A stretch of DNA of 64,000 bases from Megasphaera sp. AM44-1BH. GTDB lineage: Bacteria > Bacillota > Negativicutes > Veillonellales > Megasphaeraceae. The notes below the pieces were generated by a model, which had not been told where the DNA came from, made no database searches, and saw only the letters and a list, made by a program, of their open reading frames with translations. The stretch lies in contig NZ_QSFA01000005.1 of the NCBI RefSeq assembly GCF_003467125.1, forward strand, positions 62,217 through 126,216. The letters are read 5' to 3'. Positions 26,119-34,876 of the stretch are shown piece by piece. The first letter of the stretch is position 1. Each line of letters starts with the position of its first letter. A program made the position numbers and the translations under genes.

Positions 26119-26730
26119 ATGCAGGACATGACATGCTCGACGTTTTTACAGGCTCTCGCGTCCAAAGCGCCGACTCCAGGGGGAGGCGGCGCAGCTGCCT
26201 TCACCGGTGCCCTGGGGGCAGCTCTGGGAGCCATGGTAGCCAATCTGACACTGGGGAAGCAGAAATATGCTGCTGTCCAGGACGATATAGAACGGCTGGA
26301 GGGACAGTGCAGGATTCTTGGAACAGAAATGATGGACCTTATCGAAGCGGATGCCAAAGGATTCCAGCCATTGGCAGATGCTTATAAGATTCCCCGGACC
26401 CGGGAAAACAGGGATATTCTGCTGCAGAAAGCGCAGGAAGAAGCGTGTCAGGCTCCTCTTGCGATTATGCGCAAAGGATTGGAAGGACTGGCATTGCAGC
26501 AGGAGCTGGCCGAAAAAGGGACGGTTATGGCTGTCAGTGATGTCGGCGCCGGAGTACAGCTGTTCCGTTCTGCCATATTAGCGGCATCTCTCAACGTTTA
26601 TATTAATACACGGACAATGAAAGATCGGCAGGCAGCCGCCAGACTCAAAGAAATGGCAGAACTCATCGAAAAAGATAGTATAGTCCTGGCTGATCATATC
26701 TATGATACTGTAAGGAGACGATTACAATGA
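26119..26730 (+). CDS. fchA: Methenyltetrahydrofolate cyclohydrolase (FchA, cyclodeaminase family)
   Basis: The 203-residue, mostly helical protein belongs to the formiminotransferase-cyclodeaminase family. Hallmarks are the glycine-rich PTPGGGGAAAFTGALGAALG near residue 15 and the conserved GVQLFRSAILAASLNVYIN. FchA interconverts methenyl-THF and 10-formyl-THF. Its stop overlaps the folD start (ATGA), so the two are translationally coupled. A separate cyclohydrolase is meaningful here because the neighbouring FolD has lost the lysine needed for that half-reaction. Confidence 0.92.
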   Translation: MQDMTCSTFLQALASKAPTPGGGGAAAFTGALGAALGAMVANLTLGKQKYAAVQDDIERLEGQCRILGTEMMDLIEADAKGFQPLADAYKIPRTRENRDILLQKAQEEACQAPLAIMRKGLEGLALQQELAEKGTVMAVSDVGAGVQLFRSAILAASLNVYINTRTMKDRQAAARLKEMAELIEKDSIVLADHIYDTVRRRLQ

Positions 26731-27602
26731 ATGTACTGAAAGGAAAAGCGGTAGCTGACAGCATGGCTGTAGCTATGCGGTCAGCTTTAAATCAATTGCC
26801 GGTTACCCCCTGTCTGGCGATCATCCGCGTGGGCGAACGGCCCGATGACCTGGCCTATGAACGGGGAGCACGGAAACGGATGGAAAAAATCGGCATTCAG
26901 TGTCAGATAGTGGCATTGCCAGAAACCATTGGTAAAGAAGAATTTTTAAAACAGTTCCGGCGTGTCAATCGGGATCCGGATGTCCATGGCATACTGATAT
27001 TCCGCCCGTTGCCGGAACACCTCCGTGATTGCGGCGTGGAACAGATTATAGATCCGCTGAAAGATGTAGATGCTATCAGTCCACAGAATACAGCACGGGT
27101 CTATCTCGACGATAAAAGAGGATTTGCTCCCTGCACGGCAGAAGCCGTATTGGAAATCATTGATAGCATTCATTACGATGTACGGGGGAAAAAAGTTGTT
27201 GTAGTCGGATGCGGCAATGTAGTAGGCAAGCCCTTATCGGTGCTCCTGTTCAATCGTATGGCCACGGTTACGGTATGCAATGAATTTACACAGGACCTGA
27301 AGGATGAGTGCGCCACTGCCGACGTGCTTGTTTCCTGTGCTGGTGTCCGCCGGCTCATTAAAGGGGATTATGTGCCGGACGGCTGTATTGTCATTGATGT
27401 CGGCATCAATACGGACGATGATGGGACTCTGTGTGGCGATGTGGATTTTGACGCGGCAGCCCCGCATGCCAGCTATATCACCCCTGTTCCCGGCGGCGTA
27501 GGGGGCGTCACGACGAGTGTTCTTGCCAAACATGTCATCAAAGCGGCCGTTTTGCAGCAGGAACGGCAGGACCCTTTTGATAATCAGATGGGAGCTCATT
27601 GA
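26727..27602 (+). CDS. folD: Methylenetetrahydrofolate dehydrogenase (FolD family), probably dehydrogenase-only
   Basis: The 291-residue protein has FolD architecture with the C-terminal PVPGGVGGVT motif. Active-site positions differ from bifunctional FolD: the essential Lys (E. coli K54, human K56) is Ala48, four residues after the kept Tyr44, and the Gln of GILVQLPLP is Phe92. The cofactor motif GRSxxVGxP reads GCGNVVGKP (161-169), losing the Arg that contacts the NADP 2'-phosphate. I infer an NAD-dependent dehydrogenase without cyclohydrolase activity, that step being done by FchA. The start overlaps fchA by 4 bp. Confidence 0.9.
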   Translation: MNVLKGKAVADSMAVAMRSALNQLPVTPCLAIIRVGERPDDLAYERGARKRMEKIGIQCQIVALPETIGKEEFLKQFRRVNRDPDVHGILIFRPLPEHLRDCGVEQIIDPLKDVDAISPQNTARVYLDDKRGFAPCTAEAVLEIIDSIHYDVRGKKVVVVGCGNVVGKPLSVLLFNRMATVTVCNEFTQDLKDECATADVLVSCAGVRRLIKGDYVPDGCIVIDVGINTDDDGTLCGDVDFDAAAPHASYITPVPGGVGGVTTSVLAKHVIKAAVLQQERQDPFDNQMGAH

Positions 27603-27603
27603 T

Positions 27604-28899
27604 ATGAATTATGAAGAAGCGGTGGCCTTTCTCGACGCACCTAAATACAATACGATACGGCCAGGGCTGGAACCGATGATTCATCTGATGGATCTGCTGG
27701 GAAATCCCCAGGATTCTCTTCGTATCATCCATATTGCCGGTACAAATGGGAAAGGTTCGACAGCAGCGTATATCAGCCAGATTCTGCAATGTGCCGGGTA
27801 CAAGACCGGGTTGTATACATCACCATATATTGAACGGTTTACAGAACGTGTCCGCTGTGATGGCAGGGAAATATCACCGCAGAGTCTGGCCCGCCTCACT
27901 AGCCGGGTCTATGAAGCCGTACAGCAGATGGCTGCCAGAAAACAGCTGCTGCCGACTGCTTTTGAACTGATTACGGCTGTCGCATTCCTTTACTATGCCG
28001 AAGAACACGCGGATTTTGTCGTCCTGGAAACCGGACTGGGTGGGCGGCTCGATGCGACGAATATTATTCCCTGCCCGGTCCTTTCGGTCATTACGGCCAT
28101 TGATATGGATCATACAAATCTCCTGGGAGATACACTGGCAGCCATTGCAGGGGAAAAAGCCGGTATCATCAAGCCGGATGGGCACGTTGTTTCGTATGAA
28201 CAACGACCAGAAGCGGCGCAGGTCATTCAGAGACGATGCCAGGAACAGCAGGCTTCTCTGGACATGGTTAATTTGTCCCGAATCTGCATAAAGAAACAAA
28301 CTCTGGAAGGGCAGGATTTTTCCTATGGGACCGATGATACCTATCATGTTTCTCTTCTGGGTACGTATCAGGTGTATAACGCGGCGACGGCTATAACGGC
28401 GGCCCGCTGTCTGCAGCGGCTGGGATATGCCGTTTCAGCTCAGGCTGTCTCGGATGGGCTGGCGAAGACGCGGTGGCCGGGGCGATTGGAAATAGTTGGG
28501 AAGAACCCGCTGATTCTCATAGATGGAGCCCATAATCCGCATGGCGTCCGGGCATTGCGGCAGAGTTTGGAACAACTTTTCCCGCAGCAGAAATGTACGT
28601 TTATCATGGGAGTGCTGGCAGATAAGAACTATTCGTCGATGATAGAAATCATGCGGCCATTGATGCGGCGGGCCCTGACGGTGACACCGGCATCAGAAAG
28701 AGCTCTTTCAGGGGATACGCTTGCAGTTCTGTTGCGGAAAGACGGTGTAGATGCCCAATCGGTTTCTTCCATAGCAGAGGCTGTGGAGTATTGCCGGAAA
28801 GAATTCCGGGAAGATGTAATCTGTGCCTTTGGTTCTCTGTATTATATTGGCCAGGTACGGGCCTATTGCCTGAAAGCAGGTGACCATAATGGGACGTAA
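27604..28899 (+). CDS. folC: Folylpolyglutamate synthase / dihydrofolate synthase
   Basis: The 431-residue Mur-ligase-type enzyme adds glutamate to dihydropteroate or folates. The P-loop IAGTNGKGSTAAY (near residue 45), the EtGLGGRLDATN segment and the IDGAHNPHG motif are diagnostic. ATG 27604 starts directly after the folD stop. The end overlaps folP by about 11 bp. Polyglutamylation retains folates and improves their use by the C1 enzymes encoded around it. Confidence 0.93.
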   Translation: MNYEEAVAFLDAPKYNTIRPGLEPMIHLMDLLGNPQDSLRIIHIAGTNGKGSTAAYISQILQCAGYKTGLYTSPYIERFTERVRCDGREISPQSLARLTSRVYEAVQQMAARKQLLPTAFELITAVAFLYYAEEHADFVVLETGLGGRLDATNIIPCPVLSVITAIDMDHTNLLGDTLAAIAGEKAGIIKPDGHVVSYEQRPEAAQVIQRRCQEQQASLDMVNLSRICIKKQTLEGQDFSYGTDDTYHVSLLGTYQVYNAATAITAARCLQRLGYAVSAQAVSDGLAKTRWPGRLEIVGKNPLILIDGAHNPHGVRALRQSLEQLFPQQKCTFIMGVLADKNYSSMIEIMRPLMRRALTVTPASERALSGDTLAVLLRKDGVDAQSVSSIAEAVEYCRKEFREDVICAFGSLYYIGQVRAYCLKAGDHNGT

Positions 28900-29758
28900 C
28901 ATACGGGAATACCACTGGATTGATGGAAAGTCGCTTGTTGTAGGAAAAAAGACGCTGGTCATGGGAATCCTGAATTTTACCAGCGACTCTTTTTCTGACG
29001 GGGGATGCTGGAATACGGTGGAAAAAGCATTGAACCATGCCAGAGAAATGATTGCGGACGGAGCCGATATCATTGATTTGGGCGTAGAGTCATCAAGACC
29101 CGGCTTTACGCCTGTTCCGGCCAGTGAAGAAATCGGACGCTTATCGCATATATTGAAGCCATTGCTGAAAATGAGCTCTGTGCCCGTTTCCGTTGATACT
29201 TTTAAAGCAGAAACGGCTGCCTATGCGCTTCGGGCAGGTGCTCATATCATCAATGATATATGGGGATTGCAATATGCCGATGAACCAGGACGCATGGCAG
29301 AGGCCATTGCGCCTTATACAGCGCCGGTAATCGTCATGCATAATCAGAAATCTACTAATTATACATCCATGATAGATGAAATGAAAGGCTTTTTTTCGGT
29401 ATCGGCCCGGATTGCAGCCGATGCTGGGATTAATGAAAGACGGTTGATTATGGACCCTGGCATCGGGTTTGGCAAGACGGCGAGGCAGAACATCTATGTG
29501 CTGCGTCATCTTCACGAGCTGACTATGCTGCCATATCCTGTGCTACTGGGAGCCAGCCGGAAAAGTTTTATTGGGCGGATTTTAAAAAAGGATGTTACCG
29601 ACAGACTGGAAGAAACCTGTGCCGTCTGTGTAGCTGGTGCCCTGGCAGGATGTGATATTGTACGGGTCCATGATGTACGCCCTGTGGTACGGATGTGCCG
29701 TATGGCTGATGTGCTCAGTGGGAAAAATCCGTTGCAGGAGCCGTTGGATGATGACTAA
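28889..29758 (+). CDS. folP: Dihydropteroate synthase
   Basis: FolP joins p-aminobenzoate and dihydropterin pyrophosphate. The 289-residue TIM barrel shows MGILNFTSDSFSDGG (usually NVTPDSFSDGG, so Pro to Ser in the loop), then DLGVESSRPG, IMDPGIGFGKT and GASRKSFIG. ATG 28889 is preferred; AGGTGA lies upstream at 28878-28883 inside folC. The Pro-to-Ser change is in the substrate loop targeted by sulfonamide-resistance mutations, but I cannot predict susceptibility from it. Confidence 0.93.
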   Translation: MGRNIREYHWIDGKSLVVGKKTLVMGILNFTSDSFSDGGCWNTVEKALNHAREMIADGADIIDLGVESSRPGFTPVPASEEIGRLSHILKPLLKMSSVPVSVDTFKAETAAYALRAGAHIINDIWGLQYADEPGRMAEAIAPYTAPVIVMHNQKSTNYTSMIDEMKGFFSVSARIAADAGINERRLIMDPGIGFGKTARQNIYVLRHLHELTMLPYPVLLGASRKSFIGRILKKDVTDRLEETCAVCVAGALAGCDIVRVHDVRPVVRMCRMADVLSGKNPLQEPLDDD

Positions 29759-30245
29759 GTATTACATCGGTCTGGGTTCGAATCTGGGAGAACGGCAGAA
29801 TTTATTGCAGGAGGCAGTCCGCCAGCTGGGCCTCCTGCCGGAAATACAGATACAGGCTGTCAGTCATATGTATGAAACACCGCCATGGGGAAAGACCGAC
29901 CAGCCTCCCTTTCTGAACGCCGTTGTGAAAATCAGGACGGACTGGCAGCCGGAACAACTTTGTTCAGCATGTCAGCATATTGAACAGATGCTGGGGAGAG
30001 TACGCAAGGAAAAATGGGGAGCGCGTACGATTGATCTGGATATTCTATGGGGGGATGACGTATGCTGTCATAATGAACGCCTGACGATACCTCATCCTTA
30101 TCTGAAAGAGCGGGCTTTTGCTCTTATACCGCTACAGGAGCTGGCACCAGATCTGGTAATAGATGGACAAGCTATCGATGTATGGCTGGAAAAGACGCGG
30201 GATAGAGAGAATATACGTTGTACCGGCCTTTTCAAGAGAGAATGA
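29748..30245 (+). CDS. folK: 2-amino-4-hydroxy-6-hydroxymethyldihydropteridine pyrophosphokinase
   Basis: The roughly 165-residue enzyme pyrophosphorylates the pterin used by FolP. It shows GLGSNLGER at the N-terminus, ETPPWGKTDQPPFLNAV, and the metal/ATP segment RTIDLDILWGDD followed by IPHPYLKERAF. The start is ATG 29748 or 29751, overlapping the folP end, with GGAG at 29737-29740. It completes folE-folP-folK-folC; folB is missing from the block, so dihydroneopterin cleavage must be encoded elsewhere or done differently. Confidence 0.94.
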   Translation: MMTKYYIGLGSNLGERQNLLQEAVRQLGLLPEIQIQAVSHMYETPPWGKTDQPPFLNAVVKIRTDWQPEQLCSACQHIEQMLGRVRKEKWGARTIDLDILWGDDVCCHNERLTIPHPYLKERAFALIPLQELAPDLVIDGQAIDVWLEKTRDRENIRCTGLFKRE

Positions 30246-30283
30246 CCAGGCATGTATCCTGGAATAAATTCATGGAGGGTAAT

Positions 30284-31636
30284 ATGGAAACAGTAATTGC
30301 AGGAAAAACGAAAAAAGAATGGATAGCCCAAATACCATTGTTGCAGGATGTAGTAGATCTGAAAGAAGTATTCTGGGTGAATCCGGAATTGCAGTCCGTC
30401 AAAGGACGGACCATTCATCAGGCCTTGGGGATGGCCGATATTGAAGATGCAGAACGGCGGTTGGAACGCTTTGCACCGTATCTGTCAAAGGTATTTCCTG
30501 AAACCCGGCCGGCCAAAGGCATCATCGAATCGGAATTAATGCCTATACCGGCTATGCAGCAGGCAATGGCGGAATGGTACGGGCAAGATATTCAGGGTGC
30601 GATGTATCTGAAGAAAGACAGCCATCTTCCTATTTCTGGTTCTGTCAAAGCCAGAGGCGGCATTTATGAAGTACTGAAAGTGGCAGAAGAAATTGCCATG
30701 AAAAAAGGCATGCTATCTTATGAAGATGATTATTCCATCATTGATAGCGACCGTTTTCGTCAGCTTTATTCCCAGTATACGATTGCTGTAGGTTCTACAG
30801 GAAATCTGGGCCTGAGCATTGGCATCATGAGTGCCCAGCTCGGATTTAAGGTACATGTGCATATGTCGGCAGATGCAAAACAATGGAAGAAAAATCTTCT
30901 CAGACAGAAAGGTGCTGTCGTCATTGAATACAAGAGTGACTATGGCAAAGCCGTTGCCGAAGGGCGGAAGCAGTGTGAGGGCGATCCGATGAGTTATTTT
31001 GTCGATGATGAAAATTCGACGAAATTGTTCCTGGGGTATGCTGTAGCAGCAAAACGGCTTCAAAGACAGCTGCAGGAAAAACATATTCCTGTTGATGCGG
31101 ACCATCCGCTATTCGTGTATATCCCTTGTGGTGTAGGGGGCGCACCGGGTGGCATTACGTTTGGACTACGGACTGTCTTTGGCGATTTGGTTCATTGTTT
31201 TTTTGCTGAACCGACTCATGCTCCGGCTATGCTCCTGGGCCTTATGACGGGTAAGCATAACGGTGTCTCTGTACAGAATTTTGGAATTGATAATATAACC
31301 GAAGCAGACGGGCTGGCAGTCGGCCGGCCATCGGGTTTTGTAGGGAAAACATTAGAGCATGATATAAGTGGCGACTTTACAGTACAGGACCAGCCGTTGT
31401 ATCAACTGCTTCACCTGCTGGCTGATACGGAACATATCTATCTGGAACCGTCAGCATTGGCCGGAATGCGGGGCCCTGTACTGATTCAGCATACAGCAGC
31501 AGGAAAACGATATCTGCAGGGACATCATCTGACAGAGCATATGGACCAGGCTGTCCATATCGTATGGGCAACTGGTGGCGGAATGGTACCGGAAAATATA
31601 ATGAAAGACTTTTATCAGCGTGGAGCGCATAAATAG
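30284..31636 (+). CDS. dsdA: D-serine ammonia-lyase (DsdA type)
   Basis: The 450-residue PLP fold-type II enzyme converts D-serine to pyruvate and ammonia; E. coli DsdA has 442 residues. The PLP lysine lies in HLPISGSVKARGGIYEVL, and the tetraglycine-type phosphate loop and the C-terminal half (VGRPSGFVG, EPSALAGM) follow DsdA closely. ATG 30284 sits 4-5 bp after GGAGGG; an in-frame extension upstream overlaps folK and is unlikely. It is followed by a DsdX-like permease, as in the E. coli dsdXA operon, but here at the end of a folate operon. Confidence 0.93.
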   Translation: METVIAGKTKKEWIAQIPLLQDVVDLKEVFWVNPELQSVKGRTIHQALGMADIEDAERRLERFAPYLSKVFPETRPAKGIIESELMPIPAMQQAMAEWYGQDIQGAMYLKKDSHLPISGSVKARGGIYEVLKVAEEIAMKKGMLSYEDDYSIIDSDRFRQLYSQYTIAVGSTGNLGLSIGIMSAQLGFKVHVHMSADAKQWKKNLLRQKGAVVIEYKSDYGKAVAEGRKQCEGDPMSYFVDDENSTKLFLGYAVAAKRLQRQLQEKHIPVDADHPLFVYIPCGVGGAPGGITFGLRTVFGDLVHCFFAEPTHAPAMLLGLMTGKHNGVSVQNFGIDNITEADGLAVGRPSGFVGKTLEHDISGDFTVQDQPLYQLLHLLADTEHIYLEPSALAGMRGPVLIQHTAAGKRYLQGHHLTEHMDQAVHIVWATGGGMVPENIMKDFYQRGAHK

Positions 31637-31677
31637 ATTTTCTGGTATGTAATCAATTGAAGAGAGGTGTATCCCTA

Positions 31678-33015
31678 ATGGAATCCAGTTCAGTCATGCT
31701 GTTAGTACTTATTGCAGCGGTGCTTTTATTGCTGGTATTGATTATAAAGGCTAAGCTTAATGCCTTTGTGGCGCTAATCGTTACCTGTATTTTTGTAGGC
31801 ATGGCATCCGGAATGGAATTGCCGAAGATTGTTACATCTATTGAAGCCGGTATGGCTAGTACTCTGGGATTTTTAGCAACTATAGTCGGATTTGGTACTA
31901 TTTTGGGAAAAATGCTTGAAGTATCTGGCGGAGCAGAGTGCCTGGCCCGTACATTACTGGACCGCATGGGACCAGAACGAGCTCCATGGGTCATGACATT
32001 AGTAGGACTCATTGCTGGGATTCCCGTGTTTTTTGAAGTGGGTTTTGTCTTGCTTTTTCCCCTCGTTTTTATTGTTGCCAGAGAAGCAAAACTGTCTCTG
32101 CTTTATGTTGGAGTACCGCTTGCCGTCTCGCTGATGGTAGTACACTGTATGGTGCCACCGCATCCGGCCGCATTTGCTATTACATCTATCTTAGGTGCTG
32201 ATGTAGGAAAAGTCATTTTATATGCCCTTATTATTGGTGCTCCCAGTGCAGTGATAGCTGGTCCTGTCTGGTCTGGGTTCATCAGTTCCCGCTGCCAATC
32301 CGGACATTTGCCGGAACGGGATGTTGAGGCACCGACTCCTTATGATCAGCTTCCTGGATTTGGTATCACTTTATTTACGGTATTACTGCCACTTTTTATC
32401 ATGGTAGGCAAGACACTTAGTGTATTAATTTTGCCACCAGACTCTCCCGCACTCCCGGCAATTGAATTTTTTGGGAGCCCTCTTGTTGCCTTGTTGATTT
32501 CTGTATTTTTTGCGTACTATACTTTGGGGTTTGCCCGGGGCAAGACGAAAAATGAGCTGCAGAAATTGACGGATAATTGTTTTGGGCCGATTGCAGGCAT
32601 CCTTCTGATTATTGGTGCCGGTGGAGCTTTTAACCAGCTTCTTATTGACAGCGGACTGGGAAAAACATTTGCAGATACGTTGATTTCACTTCATATGAAT
32701 CCGGTATTTATGGCATGGCTGATTGCTTTTCTTCTCCATCTCGCGATTGGTTCAGCAACCGTCGCCATGATCAGCTCGGCCGGTATGGTTCTGCCTATGT
32801 TGGCATCCTTCCCGGAAATCAGCCCTGAAATCATTGTCCTTGCTATCGGATCAGGCGCTATTGGTCCCTGTCATGTCAACGATTCCAGTTTCTGGTTTAT
32901 TAAAGAATTTTTGGGGATATCGCTGCCAGATATGTTCAAAAGTTTTACGATGGCTTGTATGATTGCTTCCTTTGTGTCATTGACCATTATCATGGTTGTT
33001 ACCTTCGTTTTTTAA
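31678..33015 (+). CDS. dsdX: GntP-family permease, DsdX-like (candidate D-serine transporter)
   Basis: The 445-residue membrane protein has about twelve hydrophobic segments and GntP hallmarks such as GFGTILGKMLEVSGGAE, GIPVFFEVGFVLL and MVPPHPAAFAI. GntP members carry gluconate or, in DsdX (also 445 residues), D-serine. Adjacency to dsdA decides for D-serine; gluconate remains possible. The start is ATG 31678 with GAGAGGTG at 31662-31669. It is the last gene of the lower-GC block, and no convincing terminator follows. Confidence 0.82.
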   Translation: MESSSVMLLVLIAAVLLLLVLIIKAKLNAFVALIVTCIFVGMASGMELPKIVTSIEAGMASTLGFLATIVGFGTILGKMLEVSGGAECLARTLLDRMGPERAPWVMTLVGLIAGIPVFFEVGFVLLFPLVFIVAREAKLSLLYVGVPLAVSLMVVHCMVPPHPAAFAITSILGADVGKVILYALIIGAPSAVIAGPVWSGFISSRCQSGHLPERDVEAPTPYDQLPGFGITLFTVLLPLFIMVGKTLSVLILPPDSPALPAIEFFGSPLVALLISVFFAYYTLGFARGKTKNELQKLTDNCFGPIAGILLIIGAGGAFNQLLIDSGLGKTFADTLISLHMNPVFMAWLIAFLLHLAIGSATVAMISSAGMVLPMLASFPEISPEIIVLAIGSGAIGPCHVNDSSFWFIKEFLGISLPDMFKSFTMACMIASFVSLTIIMVVTFVF

Positions 33016-33083
33016 ACAATAGAACAAATACATTATTATTTAAATAATACAGTCAAAATAATTAAAAATATATAATAAAAACA

Positions 33084-33112
33084 TTGACATACTAAAAATA
33101 AAATGGTATAGT
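33084..33112 (+). promoter_or_regulatory. Promoter of the alanine/glycine symporter gene
   Basis: A consensus TTGACA (33084-33089), a 17-bp AT-rich spacer and TATAGT (33107-33112) form a strong sigma70-type promoter. Confidence 0.85.
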
Positions 33113-33118
33113 ATGACC

Positions 33119-33209
33119 ATCTCATTCATCGTATTGATGGCGGGATGAACATCTATATGCCGGGCAACGAGGCCTTCTGCAGGGTAAACTCTGCAGGAGG
33201 CCTTTTTTG
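33119..33209 (+). promoter_or_regulatory. Leader with terminator/attenuator before the AGCS symporter
   Basis: About 50 nt of potentially folded RNA (TTCATC/GATGAA arms near 33124-33149; GCCGGGCAACGAGGC near 33159-33173) run into a strong intrinsic terminator: AGGCCTTCTGCAG (33170-33182) with CTGCAGGAGGCCT (33191-33203), then T6. The terminator lies between promoter and start codon, so expression needs read-through or antitermination. I do not recognise a riboswitch class; it lacks T-box hallmarks. Confidence 0.6.
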
Positions 33210-33231
33210 TACCGCAAAAGGGGGAATATGT

Positions 33232-34701
33232 ATGTTTATCATCGATAGTATCATAAGTGGCATGATGGCCATCGCCGATGTCATCTGGGGCTGGCCGATT
33301 CTGATACTGACATCATTTGTAGCGGTTTACATGACAGTCCGGCTCCGGTTTTTCCAGTTCCGCCATTTTGGCCTGATTATGAAAGAAACCTTTGGCAAGA
33401 TTTTTGATAAAGGCTCTGGCGAAGGCAATATCAATCCCTTCAAGGCAGCCTGCACGGCCCTGGCGTCTACTCTGGGGGTCGGCAATATTGCCGGCGTATC
33501 CGTCGCTATTGCCACCGGCGGTCCCGGTGCCGTATTCTGGATGTGGTTCATCGCCATGCTGGGCCTCATCGTCAAGTTCTCGGAAGTGACACTGGCCGTA
33601 GCCTATCGTGAAAAAGATCCCGACACGGGCGAATGGCACGGCGGATTTCCCTGGTTTGTCAAAAATGGCCTGGGAAAGAAATGGAAATGGCTGTCCCTCA
33701 TCTGGACGGTGACTCTGGGCCTGGGCATGATGGTCGGCCCGGCTGTACAGTCCAACGCCATTGCCCAGTCGCTGAGCGGTTCCTTCGGTATCTCTCCGTT
33801 GTACATCGGCATTGCCGTCGCTGTCCTCATGGGCTTGGTCTTGGTGGGCGGCCTGAAAAGCCTGTCTAACTTTGCCAATGCCGTCGTTCCCTTTATGGCT
33901 ATCATTTATATTGCTGTTTCTGTCGTCGTCATGATCGTCAATGCATCGGCCATCCCGGCAGCTTTTGCCATGATTTTCCACGATGCCTTCACCGGTACGG
34001 CCGCATCGGGCGGTTTCCTTGGCTCGTCGGTCATGCTGGGCATCCGCTGGGGCCTGGCACGGGGTATTTTCTCTAACGAAGCCGGTACGGGCACGGCACC
34101 GCTGGTCCATTCGTCGGCAGCAGTCAATCATCCGGTCAAACAGGGCCTGTGGGGCGTTTTTGAAGTATTCTTCGATACCATCGTCGTCTGCACCATGACG
34201 GCTATGGTCGTCATGACCTCCGGCGTCTGGGACCGCGGCGCTACCGGGGCAGCTCTTACGGCAGCGGCCTTTGGAGAAGGTTTTGGCGGCAACGCCGCAG
34301 CAGCGGGTATGTTCATCGCCGTCGTCATCGCTTTCTTCGGATTTACGACGGCTGTCGTCAATGCCTACTATGGCGGCATCTGCCTCAACGCCCTGGGCTT
34401 TAAAGGGGCATCGGTCAAGGTATTCTATGCGCTGGCCAGTATTTTCGGCATCGTCGGCGCCGTCGGGGCCCTCAATACGGTCTGGTCCACCTTTGATTTC
34501 TTCTTCGGCGTCTGTGTCCTGTGCAATCTGGTCGTCATCTTCGTCATGCGCGACAAAATCGTCCTCCTCGTCCGGGACTATGAAGAACGGCTGCTCACCC
34601 AGTCCTGGGACGCTACGGCTGCTGATGCGGTCGAACGCCTGGGCCTGATGGAAAAACCGGAAGACGCATCGTCTCTGCGGGAAGGCGTCAAAATTTCGTA
34701 A
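33232..34701 (+). CDS. Sodium:alanine/glycine symporter (AGCS family)
   Basis: The 489-residue membrane protein has about ten to eleven hydrophobic segments and AGCS signatures: ALASTLGVGNIAGVSVAIATGGPGAVFWMW and LARGIFSNEAGTGTAPLVH are readable in pieces. AGCS carriers import alanine, glycine or their D-forms with sodium. ATG 33232 follows GGGGGAA; an upstream in-frame extension would run through the leader terminator and is rejected. Its GC content is visibly higher than that of the preceding folate block, marking the block's right edge. Import or efflux of glycine linked to the SHMT-like reaction is conceivable but unproven. Confidence 0.9.
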   Translation: MFIIDSIISGMMAIADVIWGWPILILTSFVAVYMTVRLRFFQFRHFGLIMKETFGKIFDKGSGEGNINPFKAACTALASTLGVGNIAGVSVAIATGGPGAVFWMWFIAMLGLIVKFSEVTLAVAYREKDPDTGEWHGGFPWFVKNGLGKKWKWLSLIWTVTLGLGMMVGPAVQSNAIAQSLSGSFGISPLYIGIAVAVLMGLVLVGGLKSLSNFANAVVPFMAIIYIAVSVVVMIVNASAIPAAFAMIFHDAFTGTAASGGFLGSSVMLGIRWGLARGIFSNEAGTGTAPLVHSSAAVNHPVKQGLWGVFEVFFDTIVVCTMTAMVVMTSGVWDRGATGAALTAAAFGEGFGGNAAAAGMFIAVVIAFFGFTTAVVNAYYGGICLNALGFKGASVKVFYALASIFGIVGAVGALNTVWSTFDFFFGVCVLCNLVVIFVMRDKIVLLVRDYEERLLTQSWDATAADAVERLGLMEKPEDASSLREGVKIS

Positions 34702-34735
34702 TCATTCTTTTACCTGAATCTCCCCATATTCCCAG

Positions 34736-34780
34736 AAAAGACTGCAGTTTCTCCTATCCGGGCAGGAGCTGCAGTTTTTT
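34736..34780 (+). terminator. Rho-independent terminator of the AGCS gene
   Basis: ACTGCAG and CCT arms pair with AGG and CTGCAGT around 34740-34775, followed by TTTTTTC. Confidence 0.8.
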
Positions 34781-34876
34781 CTATGCTATAGCAAAGGAGC
34801 AGATAAAACTTCTTTTGTCATTTGTATTTGTGTAGTATACTAATGTATGTAAACGAGAGAAAAGGGGATGTTTGAT

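Noticed and set aside
33145..33231. In-frame upstream extension of the AGCS symporter
   Set aside because: It would translate through the leader terminator hairpin; the ATG at 33232 has a good ribosome site and gives a family-typical N-terminus.
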